DNA from: a virus
Direction: 5' to 3' (one strand)
DNA length: 64,000 nt
Virus record (IMG/VR): IMGVR_UViG_3300034782_000062
Location: 1 to 64,000 of that record
Of this stretch, positions 40,717 through 48,297 are shown piece by piece (the first letter of the stretch is position 1; every line of letters begins with the position of its first letter). The position numbers and the translations under genes were made by a program. Below the pieces are notes generated by a model. That model did no database searches and had not been told where the DNA came from. It saw only the letters and a list, made by a program, of their open reading frames with translations.

Positions 40717-43700
40717 CTAGAAGATTCCCTCTTCCTCACCGCTTGTGAAGATCCCCTCGTCACCGCCCTTGGGGCCGTGAGTCGGAATCGGCTCTGCCAC
40801 GCCAGGGACTCGACCGGGCGCCGGGTCGTGGACGGGACGTCGGTACATGGGAGCCGACCTGCGAAGCAGCGGGGGCTTCCAGGGTTCCATCGGGAGGTGA
40901 CCTGGTCGACCCGATACCTGGCGAACCCGCTGAGCGAACTTCTTGCGAGCGAGGCCAGCGGCTGCTCGGCCGAGCTTCGAGTAGAACGCGTCATCGAGAG
41001 GAAGACCGGCAGCGATGCGCTCCCGGACCATCTTGGCGACGGCCTGCTTGAAGCCAGGCATCAGCGGACGCGTTCGGATGCTCTGTTCGACGGCCGCGAC
41101 GGAGGGCTCCTGGCCCATGCCCGCGTAGGCCTCTTCGACCATCGCACCCATGCCGCTCATGGGAACTTCGAGGTACTCGCCGGTGCCGGCGTATGCCTCT
41201 TCGACCATGGCTCCCATCCCAGCGTAGGCTTCCTCGACCTGAGCGCCCATGCCCGACATCGGGACTTCCAGGTACTCACTCATCGGAACTTCGAGGTACT
41301 CGCTGACACCGCCGCTTCCGCCACCGGCGAAAGCCTCTTCGACCATGGCTCCCATCCCACTCATCGGGACTTCCAGGTACTCGCTCATGGGAACTTCGAG
41401 GTACTCGCCGGTACCGTCCATCCCAGAGAGAACACCCGCCTTGCCGCCTTCGAAGATGCCGCCCTGGTCGCCGCCCATACCGCTCATGCGGTCCAGCTCC
41501 AGCTCCAGCTCTTCCTCGATCCCACCGACACCGTCGAGGGCTGCCTCGTAGATGTCGATCTGACCGAATCCAGCGGTCCCCTCAGCCTCCAGCTCGGGCG
41601 GCATGCCGTTGCCGTTCACGAGGCCGTTGCCGTTGCCGTTCACGAGGCCGTTGCCGTTGCCGTTCACGAGGCCGTTGCCGTTGGTGACCATCGCCTGCGG
41701 AGCGATCGGGAGCATACCGTTGGCAGGCTCGACGATTGCGGCTGGTGCGGCCTCAGCAGCGCCAGCACCAGGCATGACCCAAGCAGCGTAGTCGGACGGG
41801 ATCGTCCTGGACGCGACGAGGTTCAGCATGATGTTGACGATCGCGGCCATACCAGCACCGGCTGCGACGAAGGGCTTCATCGCCTGCAGCTTCTCGTTCT
41901 CCGGCATCAAGGATGCGAGAGCCCAGAAGCCGAGACCGGCTGCGACGTTTCCGACGACCGAGGTCCAGTTGCCGAGGTGCTGAGAGATCGAGGTGACGTT
42001 CGTCAGAGCGCGACCAGCAGCGACCGCGGCGCCAAAGCCGATGAATCCGAGACCCGCTGCCTTGCCGACCGACATGAGCTGCTCGCTCGTCGGGAGCATG
42101 GCGAGTGCTTCGGGGTTCGTGACCATGGCGGCGTGGCCACCATTTCGCATCATGGCTCGCTGCTCACGCTTGGTGAGGAGGCCGAGCTTCTTGGCCTTTG
42201 CCTGCGAGATCCACTTGCCACCGTAGTGGTGCGGATACCACTGGTTCCTGCGGCCACCGGGGACCTTCACGCGCTTCCGACGCGGCTTCCGGCGCGTGTA
42301 GCTGTAGGGATGCACGCGGACCTTGGACCGCTTGTAGGGGTTGCGGGTGATCTTGCCCTTGCGGCTTCCCGTCTTCTTGAGACGGTAGGAGTAGCCCTTC
42401 ACCCTCACGCCGTCGGCGCGGGTGTAGCCCTTCACGCGAACGATCTTGCCCTTGCGGCGACCGTTCGAACGCTTGCGGGAGTAGGTGCGCTTGCGACCCT
42501 TGGCCTTGCGACGCGGGTAGCGGCGCATGTAGGTGCCGCCGCCCGGCTTGCGGACGCGGTACCGACGGGCCTTGCCGCGCTTGGCCTTCTTGGTGGCGCG
42601 CTTCTTGGTCGCCTTCCGACGCTTGGTCGGGTAGCGGCGCATGTAGGTGCCGCCGCCCGGCTTGCGGACGCGGTACCGACGCGGCCTGCGCGTGGTCTTC
42701 TTGGTGGCGCGCTTCTTGGTCGCCTTCCGACGCTTGGTCGGATAGCGGCGCATGTAGGTGCCGCCGCCCGGCTTGCGGACGCGGTACCGACGAGCGGTCT
42801 TCCGCTTGGCGGTCTTGCGCTTGGCCGGCTTGCGCTTCTTGGTGGTCGTGGCCTTTCGCTTGTAGCTGTAGGCCTTGCGCAAGATCTTTCCGCTTCGAGA
42901 GCGCTTGGCGGGGACTTTGACCGTGACGGTCTTGCCCCGACGGGCGGTCTTCTTCTTGGCGGTCTTCCGACGCTTGGTCGGGTACCGGCGCAGATAGGTG
43001 CCGCCACTGGGCTTTCGCACGCGGTAGCGCTTCCCAGTCGTGCGGCGGCGCTTCTTCGCGGTCGTCTTCCGCTTCTTGGGCTTCGCTGCCACGGTCTTCC
43101 TCCTGGTTGGTTTCGCCTTTTTTGCCGCGCTGGGCTTGAGCCCATACGCTGCGTTGACTGCCGCCGGCCCGACTCCCTTGCGAGTCGTTCCGTCGGTCTT
43201 GAACAGCTTGCTGTCGCGCTCAGACATGGGCCGACCGCCGACGAGCCGACCGGTGACGGGGTGGATGACACCCTGCCTCCAGTGACCCTTCGCCGCTGCG
43301 CCCTTGACACCTGGCGCTCGTTTCTTCCCCGCCGTCGCCTTGACACGCTGAGCACGCTCAGCTTTCTGCTTCGCGCGCTGGAACCCACGAGAGGTCCACT
43401 TCTTGCGCTCAGCCATCGTCATGGGCGTACCCAGGATGCCGCGCTTCTTGGTGCCGGGGTGGACGTCTGTCCGCCAACGAACCGTCTTGTTCGCCGTGAT
43501 GCGCTTCTTCTTGTTCGAGACCATGCGGCCCGTTCGGGTGTTGCGCTTCGGGGCCGGGTTACGACGACGAGTCGTCGTCTTTCTCCGGGTCGCCGTCTTG
43601 CGCTTCGGCTTTGCTGCTCGCTTGTAGGTATACGCCTTGCGGACGACCCTACCTGTACGAGTGCGCTTCGCCGGAACCTTCACGGTCACCTTCCGGGGCT

Positions 43701-44232
43701 TGCGCTTCGTGGCTCTCTTTTTGGTTGCCACTGACTTCTTCTTCCCTGCGGCATTGCGGGACTGGGGCCGCGACCGCGTGGAGTTCCTCTTCGGGCTTGC
43801 GCTCGAAGCTCGTTTGCTCGCAGATGCGCTACGCGACGTCTTCACGACGCGGCCGGAGACGGTGTTCTTGGAAACACTTTTTCTCCGGCCGGTATTCGCT
43901 CTGCGAGCATATGATCCAGCCTTTTTATTAGGAACCACACGACCGCTCACTTGCTTGGTCGAGGAGTTCTTCCGAGCCTTGGGAGACTTTCCACTCTCGA
44001 CGATCCTGCCCTGAACCGGATTCGAGGAGCGCCTGCTACTCCTTCGCGGCGAGGGGTTCTCCCATGCTGCCCGAGTCCGTTCACGACGAGAATACCTGCG
44101 GGGAAGGATGCTCTCATGGCCCCACCGAGACGCACTGGCGCGCGGTCTGGGGTTGACCATGGTCACACCGCGCCGCGTCCCATTGCTGGGATTCTTGCGT
44201 TTTGGTGTGTTCAGCACGTAGCCCTTGGCCAT
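40717..44232 (-). CDS. Giant histone-like basic / membrane / acidic repeat protein
   Basis: 1,171 residues. Residues 1 to about 690 are Lys/Arg-rich with SGRVV motifs, TVKVPAKR-R-G-(V/I)(V/L)RKAY-YKR repeats (two copies), four RYRVRKPGGGTYMRRYP repeats and one GxxHPVTGRLVGGRPMSERDSKLF block shared with the histone-like protein at 33723. Residues about 735-860 hold four hydrophobic helices (GLGFIGFGAAVAAGRAL, VVGNVAAGLGFWALASL, FVAAGAGMAAIVNIML). Then come NGNGLVNG repeats, acidic EYLEVPMSGMGAMVEEAYAG repeats, and a tail ending DEGIFTSGEEEGIF. It looks built to tie condensed DNA to a membrane. Own promoter and a structured leader. Confidence 0.75.
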   Translation of the reverse strand: MAKGYVLNTPKRKNPSNGTRRGVTMVNPRPRASASRWGHESILPRRYSRRERTRAAWENPSPRRSSRRSSNPVQGRIVESGKSPKARKNSSTKQVSGRVVPNKKAGSYARRANTGRRKSVSKNTVSGRVVKTSRSASASKRASSASPKRNSTRSRPQSRNAAGKKKSVATKKRATKRKPRKVTVKVPAKRTRTGRVVRKAYTYKRAAKPKRKTATRRKTTTRRRNPAPKRNTRTGRMVSNKKKRITANKTVRWRTDVHPGTKKRGILGTPMTMAERKKWTSRGFQRAKQKAERAQRVKATAGKKRAPGVKGAAAKGHWRQGVIHPVTGRLVGGRPMSERDSKLFKTDGTTRKGVGPAAVNAAYGLKPSAAKKAKPTRRKTVAAKPKKRKTTAKKRRRTTGKRYRVRKPSGGTYLRRYPTKRRKTAKKKTARRGKTVTVKVPAKRSRSGKILRKAYSYKRKATTTKKRKPAKRKTAKRKTARRYRVRKPGGGTYMRRYPTKRRKATKKRATKKTTRRPRRYRVRKPGGGTYMRRYPTKRRKATKKRATKKAKRGKARRYRVRKPGGGTYMRRYPRRKAKGRKRTYSRKRSNGRRKGKIVRVKGYTRADGVRVKGYSYRLKKTGSRKGKITRNPYKRSKVRVHPYSYTRRKPRRKRVKVPGGRRNQWYPHHYGGKWISQAKAKKLGLLTKREQRAMMRNGGHAAMVTNPEALAMLPTSEQLMSVGKAAGLGFIGFGAAVAAGRALTNVTSISQHLGNWTSVVGNVAAGLGFWALASLMPENEKLQAMKPFVAAGAGMAAIVNIMLNLVASRTIPSDYAAWVMPGAGAAEAAPAAIVEPANGMLPIAPQAMVTNGNGLVNGNGNGLVNGNGNGLVNGNGMPPELEAEGTAGFGQIDIYEAALDGVGGIEEELELELDRMSGMGGDQGGIFEGGKAGVLSGMDGTGEYLEVPMSEYLEVPMSGMGAMVEEAFAGGGSGGVSEYLEVPMSEYLEVPMSGMGAQVEEAYAGMGAMVEEAYAGTGEYLEVPMSGMGAMVEEAYAGMGQEPSVAAVEQSIRTRPLMPGFKQAVAKMVRERIAAGLPLDDAFYSKLGRAAAGLARKKFAQRVRQVSGRPGHLPMEPWKPPLLRRSAPMYRRPVHDPAPGRVPGVAEPIPTHGPKGGDEGIFTSGEEEGIF
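41155..41412 (-). repeat. Repeats encoding EYLEVPMS / GAMVEEAYAG
   Basis: Five copies of an EYLEVPMS-encoding segment interleaved with four GMGA(M/Q)VEEA(Y/F)AG segments, near-identical in DNA. They form the acidic C-terminal region of the giant protein. Confidence 0.75.
41605..41682 (-). repeat. 24-base tandem repeat (three units) encoding NGNGNGLV
   Basis: Coding repeat within the 1,171-residue gene, between its membrane helices and acidic repeats. Period 24 bases, marked by CACGAG at 41617, 41641 and 41665. Confidence 0.8.
42511..43027 (-). repeat. Repeats encoding RYRVRKPGGGTYMRRYP
   Basis: Four copies (around 42511-42567, 42625-42683, 42740-42795 and 42974-43027) in the basic half of the giant protein. 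The first three are almost identical DNA; the fourth is diverged (SGGTYLRRYP). Confidence 0.8.
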
Positions 44233-44234
44233 AC

Positions 44235-44311
44235 TAAGCCTGTCCCTTGTTCAGGTCTGAGAGGGATTGGGTTTTCTCTCGGCACCATCCTATGGGGCTG
44301 GGACAGGCTTA
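44235..44311 (-). promoter_or_regulatory. Structured 5' leader with 12-bp stem next to start codon
   Basis: TAAGCCTGTCCC at 44235-44246 and its exact reverse complement at 44300-44311 would pair in the RNA. The 3' arm ends 2 bases before the AUG at 44232 and covers the weak ribosome binding region (AAGGGACAGG). GAGAG/CTCTC arms inside the loop can form a nested hairpin. Translation control of the giant protein is inferred. Confidence 0.55.
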
Positions 44312-44325
44312 CCGAGACGATTACA

Positions 44326-44355
44326 AGACTACGTTCGTCCTGAGGACGATGTCAA
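44326..44355 (-). promoter_or_regulatory. Promoter with 15-base TCGTCCTGAGGACGA palindrome
   Basis: Minus strand TTGACA (44350-44355), 18-base spacer, TAGTCT (44326-44331). A perfect palindrome (44335-44349) fills the spacer, an ideal place for a repressor. Drives the 1,171-residue gene. Confidence 0.6.
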
Positions 44356-44363
44356 GCGTATTT

Positions 44364-44384
44364 AACGTCTTCAAGACGTTTTTT
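44364..44384. other. 17-base perfect palindrome with adjacent T-run
   Basis: AACGTCTTCAAGACGTT (44364-44380) is followed on the plus strand by TTTT to 44384, the form of a factor-independent terminator for plus-strand transcription. No plus-strand gene is present. It lies 9 bases upstream of the -35 of the giant gene's promoter, so it may instead be a protein-binding site. Confidence 0.5.
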
Positions 44385-44455
44385 CTTTAAAAAGAACCCT
44401 TAAGTAGGCAGGAACTCAGAAAATCGGAGAGACGAGCGCGAGCTTTTATCTGACT

Positions 44456-44665
44456 CTATCCCTGACGGCAGCGCTGCAGGCGCAACTGTGCTGCTCGATG
44501 CTCCAGCGTCGCCAAATGCAACTCATGTTCTCGCAAACGCAATTCTTCTTCGTATGATGCACAAAGCGAAACAGCTCTAGCGGGCGGCACGGGGGCATGT
44601 GTTCTCACACGAGTAGGTGCTGCTGCACCTAGCCCACCCTGCACCCTCTGATACTCGTAAGACAT
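44456..44665 (-). CDS. MSYEY-family small protein
   Basis: 68 residues from the ATG at 44665 (AGGAGGA upstream). Begins MSYEYQRVQGGLGAAAP, the family tag, then a helical Glu/Leu/Arg-rich end (EEELRLREHELHLATLEHRA). Unlike its relatives it has no membrane helix. It ends the operon of particle-like genes; intergenic promoter and palindromes follow. Confidence 0.55.
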   Translation of the reverse strand: MSYEYQRVQGGLGAAAPTRVRTHAPVPPARAVSLCASYEEELRLREHELHLATLEHRAAQLRLQRCRQG

Positions 44666-44675
44666 GCTCTCCTCC

Positions 44676-45179
44676 TTAATCGATTGCGCCTTCTTCACGC
44701 AAACGTTCTTTCTGCTTGTAGCCGATGTAGAGTCCGACAGCGAAAGGAACGAGACCAGAGCCTCCAACGTAACGACCGCTGCCCTGACTCACACTTTCGA
44801 GGCCAGCAGAGACGATGGTCAGCACGATGCCCGCGCCAATACCAGCAAGACCGCCGTAGATGGCACCCTTCTTCGCCGCCTCCTTCTTGTATCCCTTCGC
44901 TCCGGTAATCGCTGCACCAGCAGCTCCGAGCGCGAACGGCATGGCAATTCCAATCACGACGATCCCAAGCAGGAGAAGAGCGAGTGCCCCGACGCCAGCT
45001 CCGATGGCAAGAGCCCTCGTTCCGTTGTCTGCAGGAGCTGGAACGCCCGTATCAACAAAAGCCTGATCTTCGAGCTGCAAACCAGGAACGGTAACTGCCA
45101 CCGGCTCAGCGCCGTTGCCATTTGTACCAAGTCCGAATCCCATCATCGACTCGTAAGTCGCTGGAGTGTACTCGTACAT
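44676..45179 (-). CDS. MYEY-family multi-pass membrane protein
   Basis: 167 residues. Starts MYEYTPATYESMMGFGLGTNGNG, combining both family motifs. Hydrophobic stretches at about 57-90 (ALAIGAGVGALALLLLGIVVIGIAMPF), 105-124 (GAIYGGLAGIGAGIVLTIV) and 138-153 make it a three- or four-pass membrane protein. Gly-zipper-like spacing (GLAGIGAGIV) is conspicuous. C-terminal KQKERLREEG is charged. Confidence 0.6.
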   Translation of the reverse strand: MYEYTPATYESMMGFGLGTNGNGAEPVAVTVPGLQLEDQAFVDTGVPAPADNGTRALAIGAGVGALALLLLGIVVIGIAMPFALGAAGAAITGAKGYKKEAAKKGAIYGGLAGIGAGIVLTIVSAGLESVSQGSGRYVGGSGLVPFAVGLYIGYKQKERLREEGAID

Positions 45180-45188
45180 CGTCCCCTC

Positions 45189-45542
45189 CTACGCCCTTGC
45201 GCGAGAAGCAAGACGCTGCGCTCGATCCAGCTCGTAGCTTGCCCTCAGCTCTCGCTCCCATTGCTTCTGTTGCCAAATCCCGACGACCGCACCTGCACCA
45301 GATGGAATAGCAAACGTTCGCAACCAGAACAGGACCCCACTCATCGGAACAATCGCCTGAGCGGCTTGTGCCAGCGCAACAGCAGCGACGCCGCCCTCAA
45401 TGACGGCGTACTTGCGGTCCATTGGAGAAACGATGGCAGCAGCAGCTCCGCCGAGCGCGAACTGCGCCAGGACAAGTCCGAAGTTCCCCATCGAGGTCTC
45501 CGGTTGCCCCATCCCAACAGCTTCTTCCCAATATCCCAGCAT
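45189..45542 (-). CDS. Small multi-pass membrane protein
   Basis: 117 residues from the ATG at 45542 (GGAG 7 bases upstream; the in-frame TTG 6 bases earlier is less likely). Three hydrophobic helices (FGLVLAQFALGGAAAAIV, YAVIEGGVAAVALAQAAQAIV, VLFWLRTFAIPSGAGAVVGIW) and a basic/acidic C-terminal helix (ERELRASYELDRAQRLASRA). No known family. Within the particle-like gene block. Confidence 0.5.
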   Translation of the reverse strand: MLGYWEEAVGMGQPETSMGNFGLVLAQFALGGAAAAIVSPMDRKYAVIEGGVAAVALAQAAQAIVPMSGVLFWLRTFAIPSGAGAVVGIWQQKQWERELRASYELDRAQRLASRARA

Positions 45543-45554
45543 CGCCAATCTCCT

Positions 45555-45896
45555 TTATGACTTTTGAACGACGTCAAACACCTTGTGGGTGCCGCCCTTG
45601 AAGTTCTCCACCTGTTTTATGTCGCGCAGGTGCCCAATGATCCTAACGCGGTATGCCTTATGAGGACTTGTGGCGTAAGAGAATCGATAGCTTTGTGTCG
45701 AGCCCACGTAACAGTTGATATCGAGACGACCTACAACACGAGGCATAATCCCCGGATACCACTCGTCCAGCTCGGCCTGAAGCTCCCGGTTTGGAGCACG
45801 CTGCCCGCACGGTGCTACACGAAGAGTGACACTCCCACCAGACTGACCACCAGCAGCGCCACCCATCGAGCTTTTTGTTGTGTACTCGTAGCTCAT
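45555..45896 (-). CDS. MSYEY-tagged small soluble protein
   Basis: 113 residues from the ATG at 45896, one base after the upstream stop. MSYEYTTKSSMGGAAGG is the tag. The rest is beta-rich (VTLRVAPCGQ, RVVGRLDINCYVGSTQSYRFSYAT, AYRVRIIGHLRDIKQV) with no membrane helix. A soluble particle component or linker is plausible by the tag. Confidence 0.55.
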   Translation of the reverse strand: MSYEYTTKSSMGGAAGGQSGGSVTLRVAPCGQRAPNRELQAELDEWYPGIMPRVVGRLDINCYVGSTQSYRFSYATSPHKAYRVRIIGHLRDIKQVENFKGGTHKVFDVVQKS

Positions 45897-45897
45897 A

Positions 45898-46650
45898 TCA
45901 CCCCTCGATCCCATGTGAGGTGATGCGGAGGTTGGGGCCGTCTATGACACTCTCGACTCCTCCTCCGTCCAGGTTGATGATCGCCAAGAAAACTCGGTTC
46001 GGTCGCCGCGGATCAACCCACCCGTCAGGTGACGCGACCAAAACGTTCTTTCCCTTCATCGTACCCTCGGTGATCTCTCCAGTATCCAGGGGCCGAACGA
46101 CGAATCCAATACACTCTCCGATGAGCATCACCTCTTCTGGCCAACCGTAAGGAAGCTGCACTGGTTCGAGTGCGCCTCCCTCATCTGAAGGAACCATGAA
46201 CTTCACAACGTTTCGATCGTGATCGTGGTAGTACTCGACGGTCTCACCGCGCTGGTGCCATTTGTCACTCTCATAGAGCGTTCGCATTGCGACACCGAGT
46301 AAGCTCACCTGCTCAGGCCAGTCAACACCTTCCAGCTCGAATACCGAGTGCTCCTGCCCGTGAAAAGGGAAGACCGGTTCAAGTTTCTTGCGCGAGTGAA
46401 AGCGCTTGAACGTTTTCGCTGCAGCCTGCGCCGACCTTGCGTCGTTTCGCTCGATGGGCGAACCTGGGTTCGGACGCTGATGACGCAGCTCTCGCTGAAT
46501 CTTGTCATAGACCTCTTCAGCTCGCTCGCGAGTGACGGTGATCCCCTCACGAGCCTGCGTTGCGATGATCGTCCTGATCATCAGTTCGCGTCGTTCGATC
46601 GGGTCATTGAGAATATCGCGCACTTGGACGCGCCGCCTACTGCGAGCCAT
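45898..46650 (-). CDS. Unknown protein with basic helical N-terminus
   Basis: 250 residues. N-terminal basic arm (ARSRRRVQVRDILND), helices to about residue 85, then a beta-rich domain (HSVFELEGVDWPEQVSLLG, VVKFMVPSDEGGALEPVQL, VMLIGECIGFVVRPL, NRVFLAIINLDGGG). Repeated (Y/V)(G/D)WPE(E/Q)V phrases suggest an internal duplication of about 70 residues. The promoter with a TCCTnAGGA palindrome at 46687-46708 directs it. Confidence 0.5.
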   Translation of the reverse strand: MARSRRRVQVRDILNDPIERRELMIRTIIATQAREGITVTRERAEEVYDKIQRELRHQRPNPGSPIERNDARSAQAAAKTFKRFHSRKKLEPVFPFHGQEHSVFELEGVDWPEQVSLLGVAMRTLYESDKWHQRGETVEYYHDHDRNVVKFMVPSDEGGALEPVQLPYGWPEEVMLIGECIGFVVRPLDTGEITEGTMKGKNVLVASPDGWVDPRRPNRVFLAIINLDGGGVESVIDGPNLRITSHGIEG

Positions 46651-46652
46651 GT

Positions 46653-47057
46653 CTACTCCATCTCCGACTCGAAGGTACCGAATCTTTCGTCCTGAGGACG
46701 ATTATCAAGTCTGGTTGTCAGCCAGAGAAGTGCCGTCGGAACGACGATCGCTAACCCAACGCACAGCCATGGATTGATCGGTGTCTGGGTGCTCACCTCG
46801 GAAACAATTTCACCCATTGCGAGAGAGCCTGTTCCAACATACTTCGCCCTTGGTGGAAGACTGTGGCCCGAGGTATCTGGGGCTTCGCCGAGAGCGCTTC
46901 CGAGCGCTGGCGAAAAAGGCGGCGGCGGGACTTCCTCACCGTACTTGGGACGATCAGGCTCTGGAGCCTGATAGTATTTGTACTTCCCGGTCGTCCAATC
47001 CCAAACGCTGTACATTCCATTGGTCGCGATCGCGCCGTAATTAACTCCGGGCCTCAC
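46653..47057 (-). CDS. Small tail-anchored protein
   Basis: 134 residues from GTG at 47057, overlapping the previous stop as GTGA. An aromatic N-terminal motif (MYSVWDWTTGKYKYYQAP) precedes a Pro-rich stretch (EEVPPPPFSPALGS) and one transmembrane helix near the C-terminus (about 95-113, PWLCVGLAIVVPTALLWL). A promoter palindrome lies inside its last codons. Confidence 0.55.
   Translation of the reverse strand: MRPGVNYGAIATNGMYSVWDWTTGKYKYYQAPEPDRPKYGEEVPPPPFSPALGSALGEAPDTSGHSLPPRAKYVGTGSLAMGEIVSEVSTQTPINPWLCVGLAIVVPTALLWLTTRLDNRPQDERFGTFESEME
46687..46708 (-). promoter_or_regulatory. Promoter element with TCGTCCTGAGGACGA palindrome inside a gene
   Basis: Minus strand TTGATA (46703-46708) followed directly by the same perfect 15-base palindrome (46687-46701) as at 44335. 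It lies in the last codons of the gene at 46653-47057 and faces the 250-residue gene. The -10 is weak (AGATTC). Confidence 0.45.
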
Positions 47058-47350
47058 AGCTCCTCCACCTCCTCCTGCTTAGACTTGTGCAAGAGGTACG
47101 CCCCAATGAGCACCATCGCCGGAACAGATGCCCACATCCATGGGCGCATCTGCTCGATCATCATTTGCGTCTGCAATTGCGCAACACGGGCTTGCTCTTC
47201 TTGTCGAATAGCCTGTTGCCTCTGTTGCTCCAGCCTCTCCCTCTCTCCCTCGGACACTGAACGCGATATGGCATAGCCAGCCCATCCCGTACCAACAACC
47301 AACGGAACGCCATACAACAGAGCAGGGACCCACCATGGATTTGGCTGCAT
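47054..47350 (-). CDS. Two-pass membrane protein with coiled coil
   Basis: 98 residues. Two membrane helices (about 7-27, VPALLYGVPLVVGTGWAGYAI, and 70-87, MWASVPAMVLIGAYLL) flank a Gln/Glu/Arg-rich coiled coil (SEGERERLEQQRQQAIRQEE). The acidic tail is KQEEVEEL. The next gene downstream has the same layout, so the two are probably duplicates. Confidence 0.55.
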   Translation of the reverse strand: MQPNPWWVPALLYGVPLVVGTGWAGYAISRSVSEGERERLEQQRQQAIRQEEQARVAQLQTQMMIEQMRPWMWASVPAMVLIGAYLLHKSKQEEVEEL

Positions 47351-47623
47351 CTATCGCTCTCTCTTCCTTAGGATAAAATACATCCCCAGGATGGCTGTCG
47401 CTGGGATTGCGATCATCCCCATCGGAACGAGCAGCCCGTACATTGCTTGCGACTGAGCCGCCGCTGCACGTCGTCGCTGCTCCTCAATCTGCTGCTGCTG
47501 GTCCTGAACTTCCGTCGTTCCGTTCTGTTGAAACGCACCAAAGGCCATACCGGCAAAAATCAACGAACCACCGATGAGGATCGGATAGGCAGCAGCAGCA
47601 ATTGGTCCGAAGTTTCGCTCCAT
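47351..47623 (-). CDS. Two-pass membrane protein with coiled coil, paralog
   Basis: 90 residues from the ATG at 47623, overlapping the upstream stop as TGATG. The same layout as 47054-47350: helix (AAYPILIGGSLIFAGMAFGAF), Gln/Glu/Arg coiled coil (QDQQQQIEEQRRRAAAAQ), helix (LLVPMGMIAIPATAILGMYFIL) and a basic tail. Probably both coiled coils lie on the same membrane face. Confidence 0.55.
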   Translation of the reverse strand: MERNFGPIAAAAYPILIGGSLIFAGMAFGAFQQNGTTEVQDQQQQIEEQRRRAAAAQSQAMYGLLVPMGMIAIPATAILGMYFILRKRER

Positions 47624-48297
47624 CACGACCTCTTCTTGAACTTCCATGCGGCGTAAAGCATGAACATGGCCGCTGCAGAGGTCCCAATCACAAGAGCCCA
47701 TGGGAGCTGAATGCCAAGATCGAATCCACCTCCTGGTCCGGCCGGTACAAGAGTTCCGGCCATCCTCTGAGCATCAGCCGCAGAGAACCCCATCCGAAAG
47801 AGAGTCGCTTGATCCGGGGTCCCTGTCTGCGGAATACCACCGCGCGCTTGGGATGCCCGAATAGCCGCTGCGAATGACGTTGCTTCCCCAACACCATCAA
47901 TCGGACCCGGATCAATACCCATTGAGCAAAGACGCGATTGAATATCCCAAATGACCCGTGAACGAGACGTCGTCAGGCTGTTCCTGTCGACGCGATGGGA
48001 CTGACACGTCGCTACCGAAGGCTCTATCCGCCCACCAGCCTGAGTAGGACATGCCAGGAAAGGACGAGGCCAGTGGGGTGGACAGCACCACGTCGAACCA
48101 GCCACTCCCTCAACCGAACACGTCTGCCCTCTGGCAGAAGGAACGCATCCCCCCTCACGAGCACACGCCCCTGCATCTGCCGTATTCTCGAAGCATCGAG
48201 TGACACCCCCTCCAACAACTTCTGAGCAGGGGGGGTTACCAGAAATATCCGTCCAGCCGGGGCCGACGAGCCCGAGCCCTGTCGAGTACTCGTACAT
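47623..48297 (-). CDS. MYEY-family tail-anchored protein with peptidoglycan-binding-like domain
   Basis: 224 residues. Tag MYEYSTGLGLVGPGW; a cysteine-rich domain ending STWCCPPHWP (residues about 70-77); a PG_binding_1-like unit (IQSRLCSMGIDPGPIDGVGEATSFAAAIRAS, about 120-150); one transmembrane helix (about 200-218, LPWALVIGTSAAAMFMLYAAW); tail KFKKRS. Eight or more cysteines suggest disulfides, so the N-terminal part probably lies outside the cytoplasm or on the particle exterior. No signal peptide. Confidence 0.6.
   Translation of the reverse strand: MYEYSTGLGLVGPGWTDISGNPPCSEVVGGGVTRCFENTADAGACAREGGCVPSARGQTCSVEGVAGSTWCCPPHWPRPFLACPTQAGGRIEPSVATCQSHRVDRNSLTTSRSRVIWDIQSRLCSMGIDPGPIDGVGEATSFAAAIRASQARGGIPQTGTPDQATLFRMGFSAADAQRMAGTLVPAGPGGGFDLGIQLPWALVIGTSAAAMFMLYAAWKFKKRS

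Noticed and set aside
41599-41690. Short tandem repeats that could suggest a CRISPR-like array
   Set aside because: The 24-base units are contiguous, have no spacers and encode an in-frame NGNGNGLV repeat.
42432-43388. 318-codon minus-strand frame in another phase of the giant gene
   Set aside because: Low-complexity Arg/Ser/Pro product from the same repeats, with no start signal; a phase shadow.
40519-43734. 1,071-codon open frame on the plus strand
   Set aside because: It is the antisense shadow of the giant basic gene. Lys/Arg codons with G or C in the third position leave few stops on the opposite strand. It has no ribosome binding site, and its composition is explained by the repeats of the real gene.
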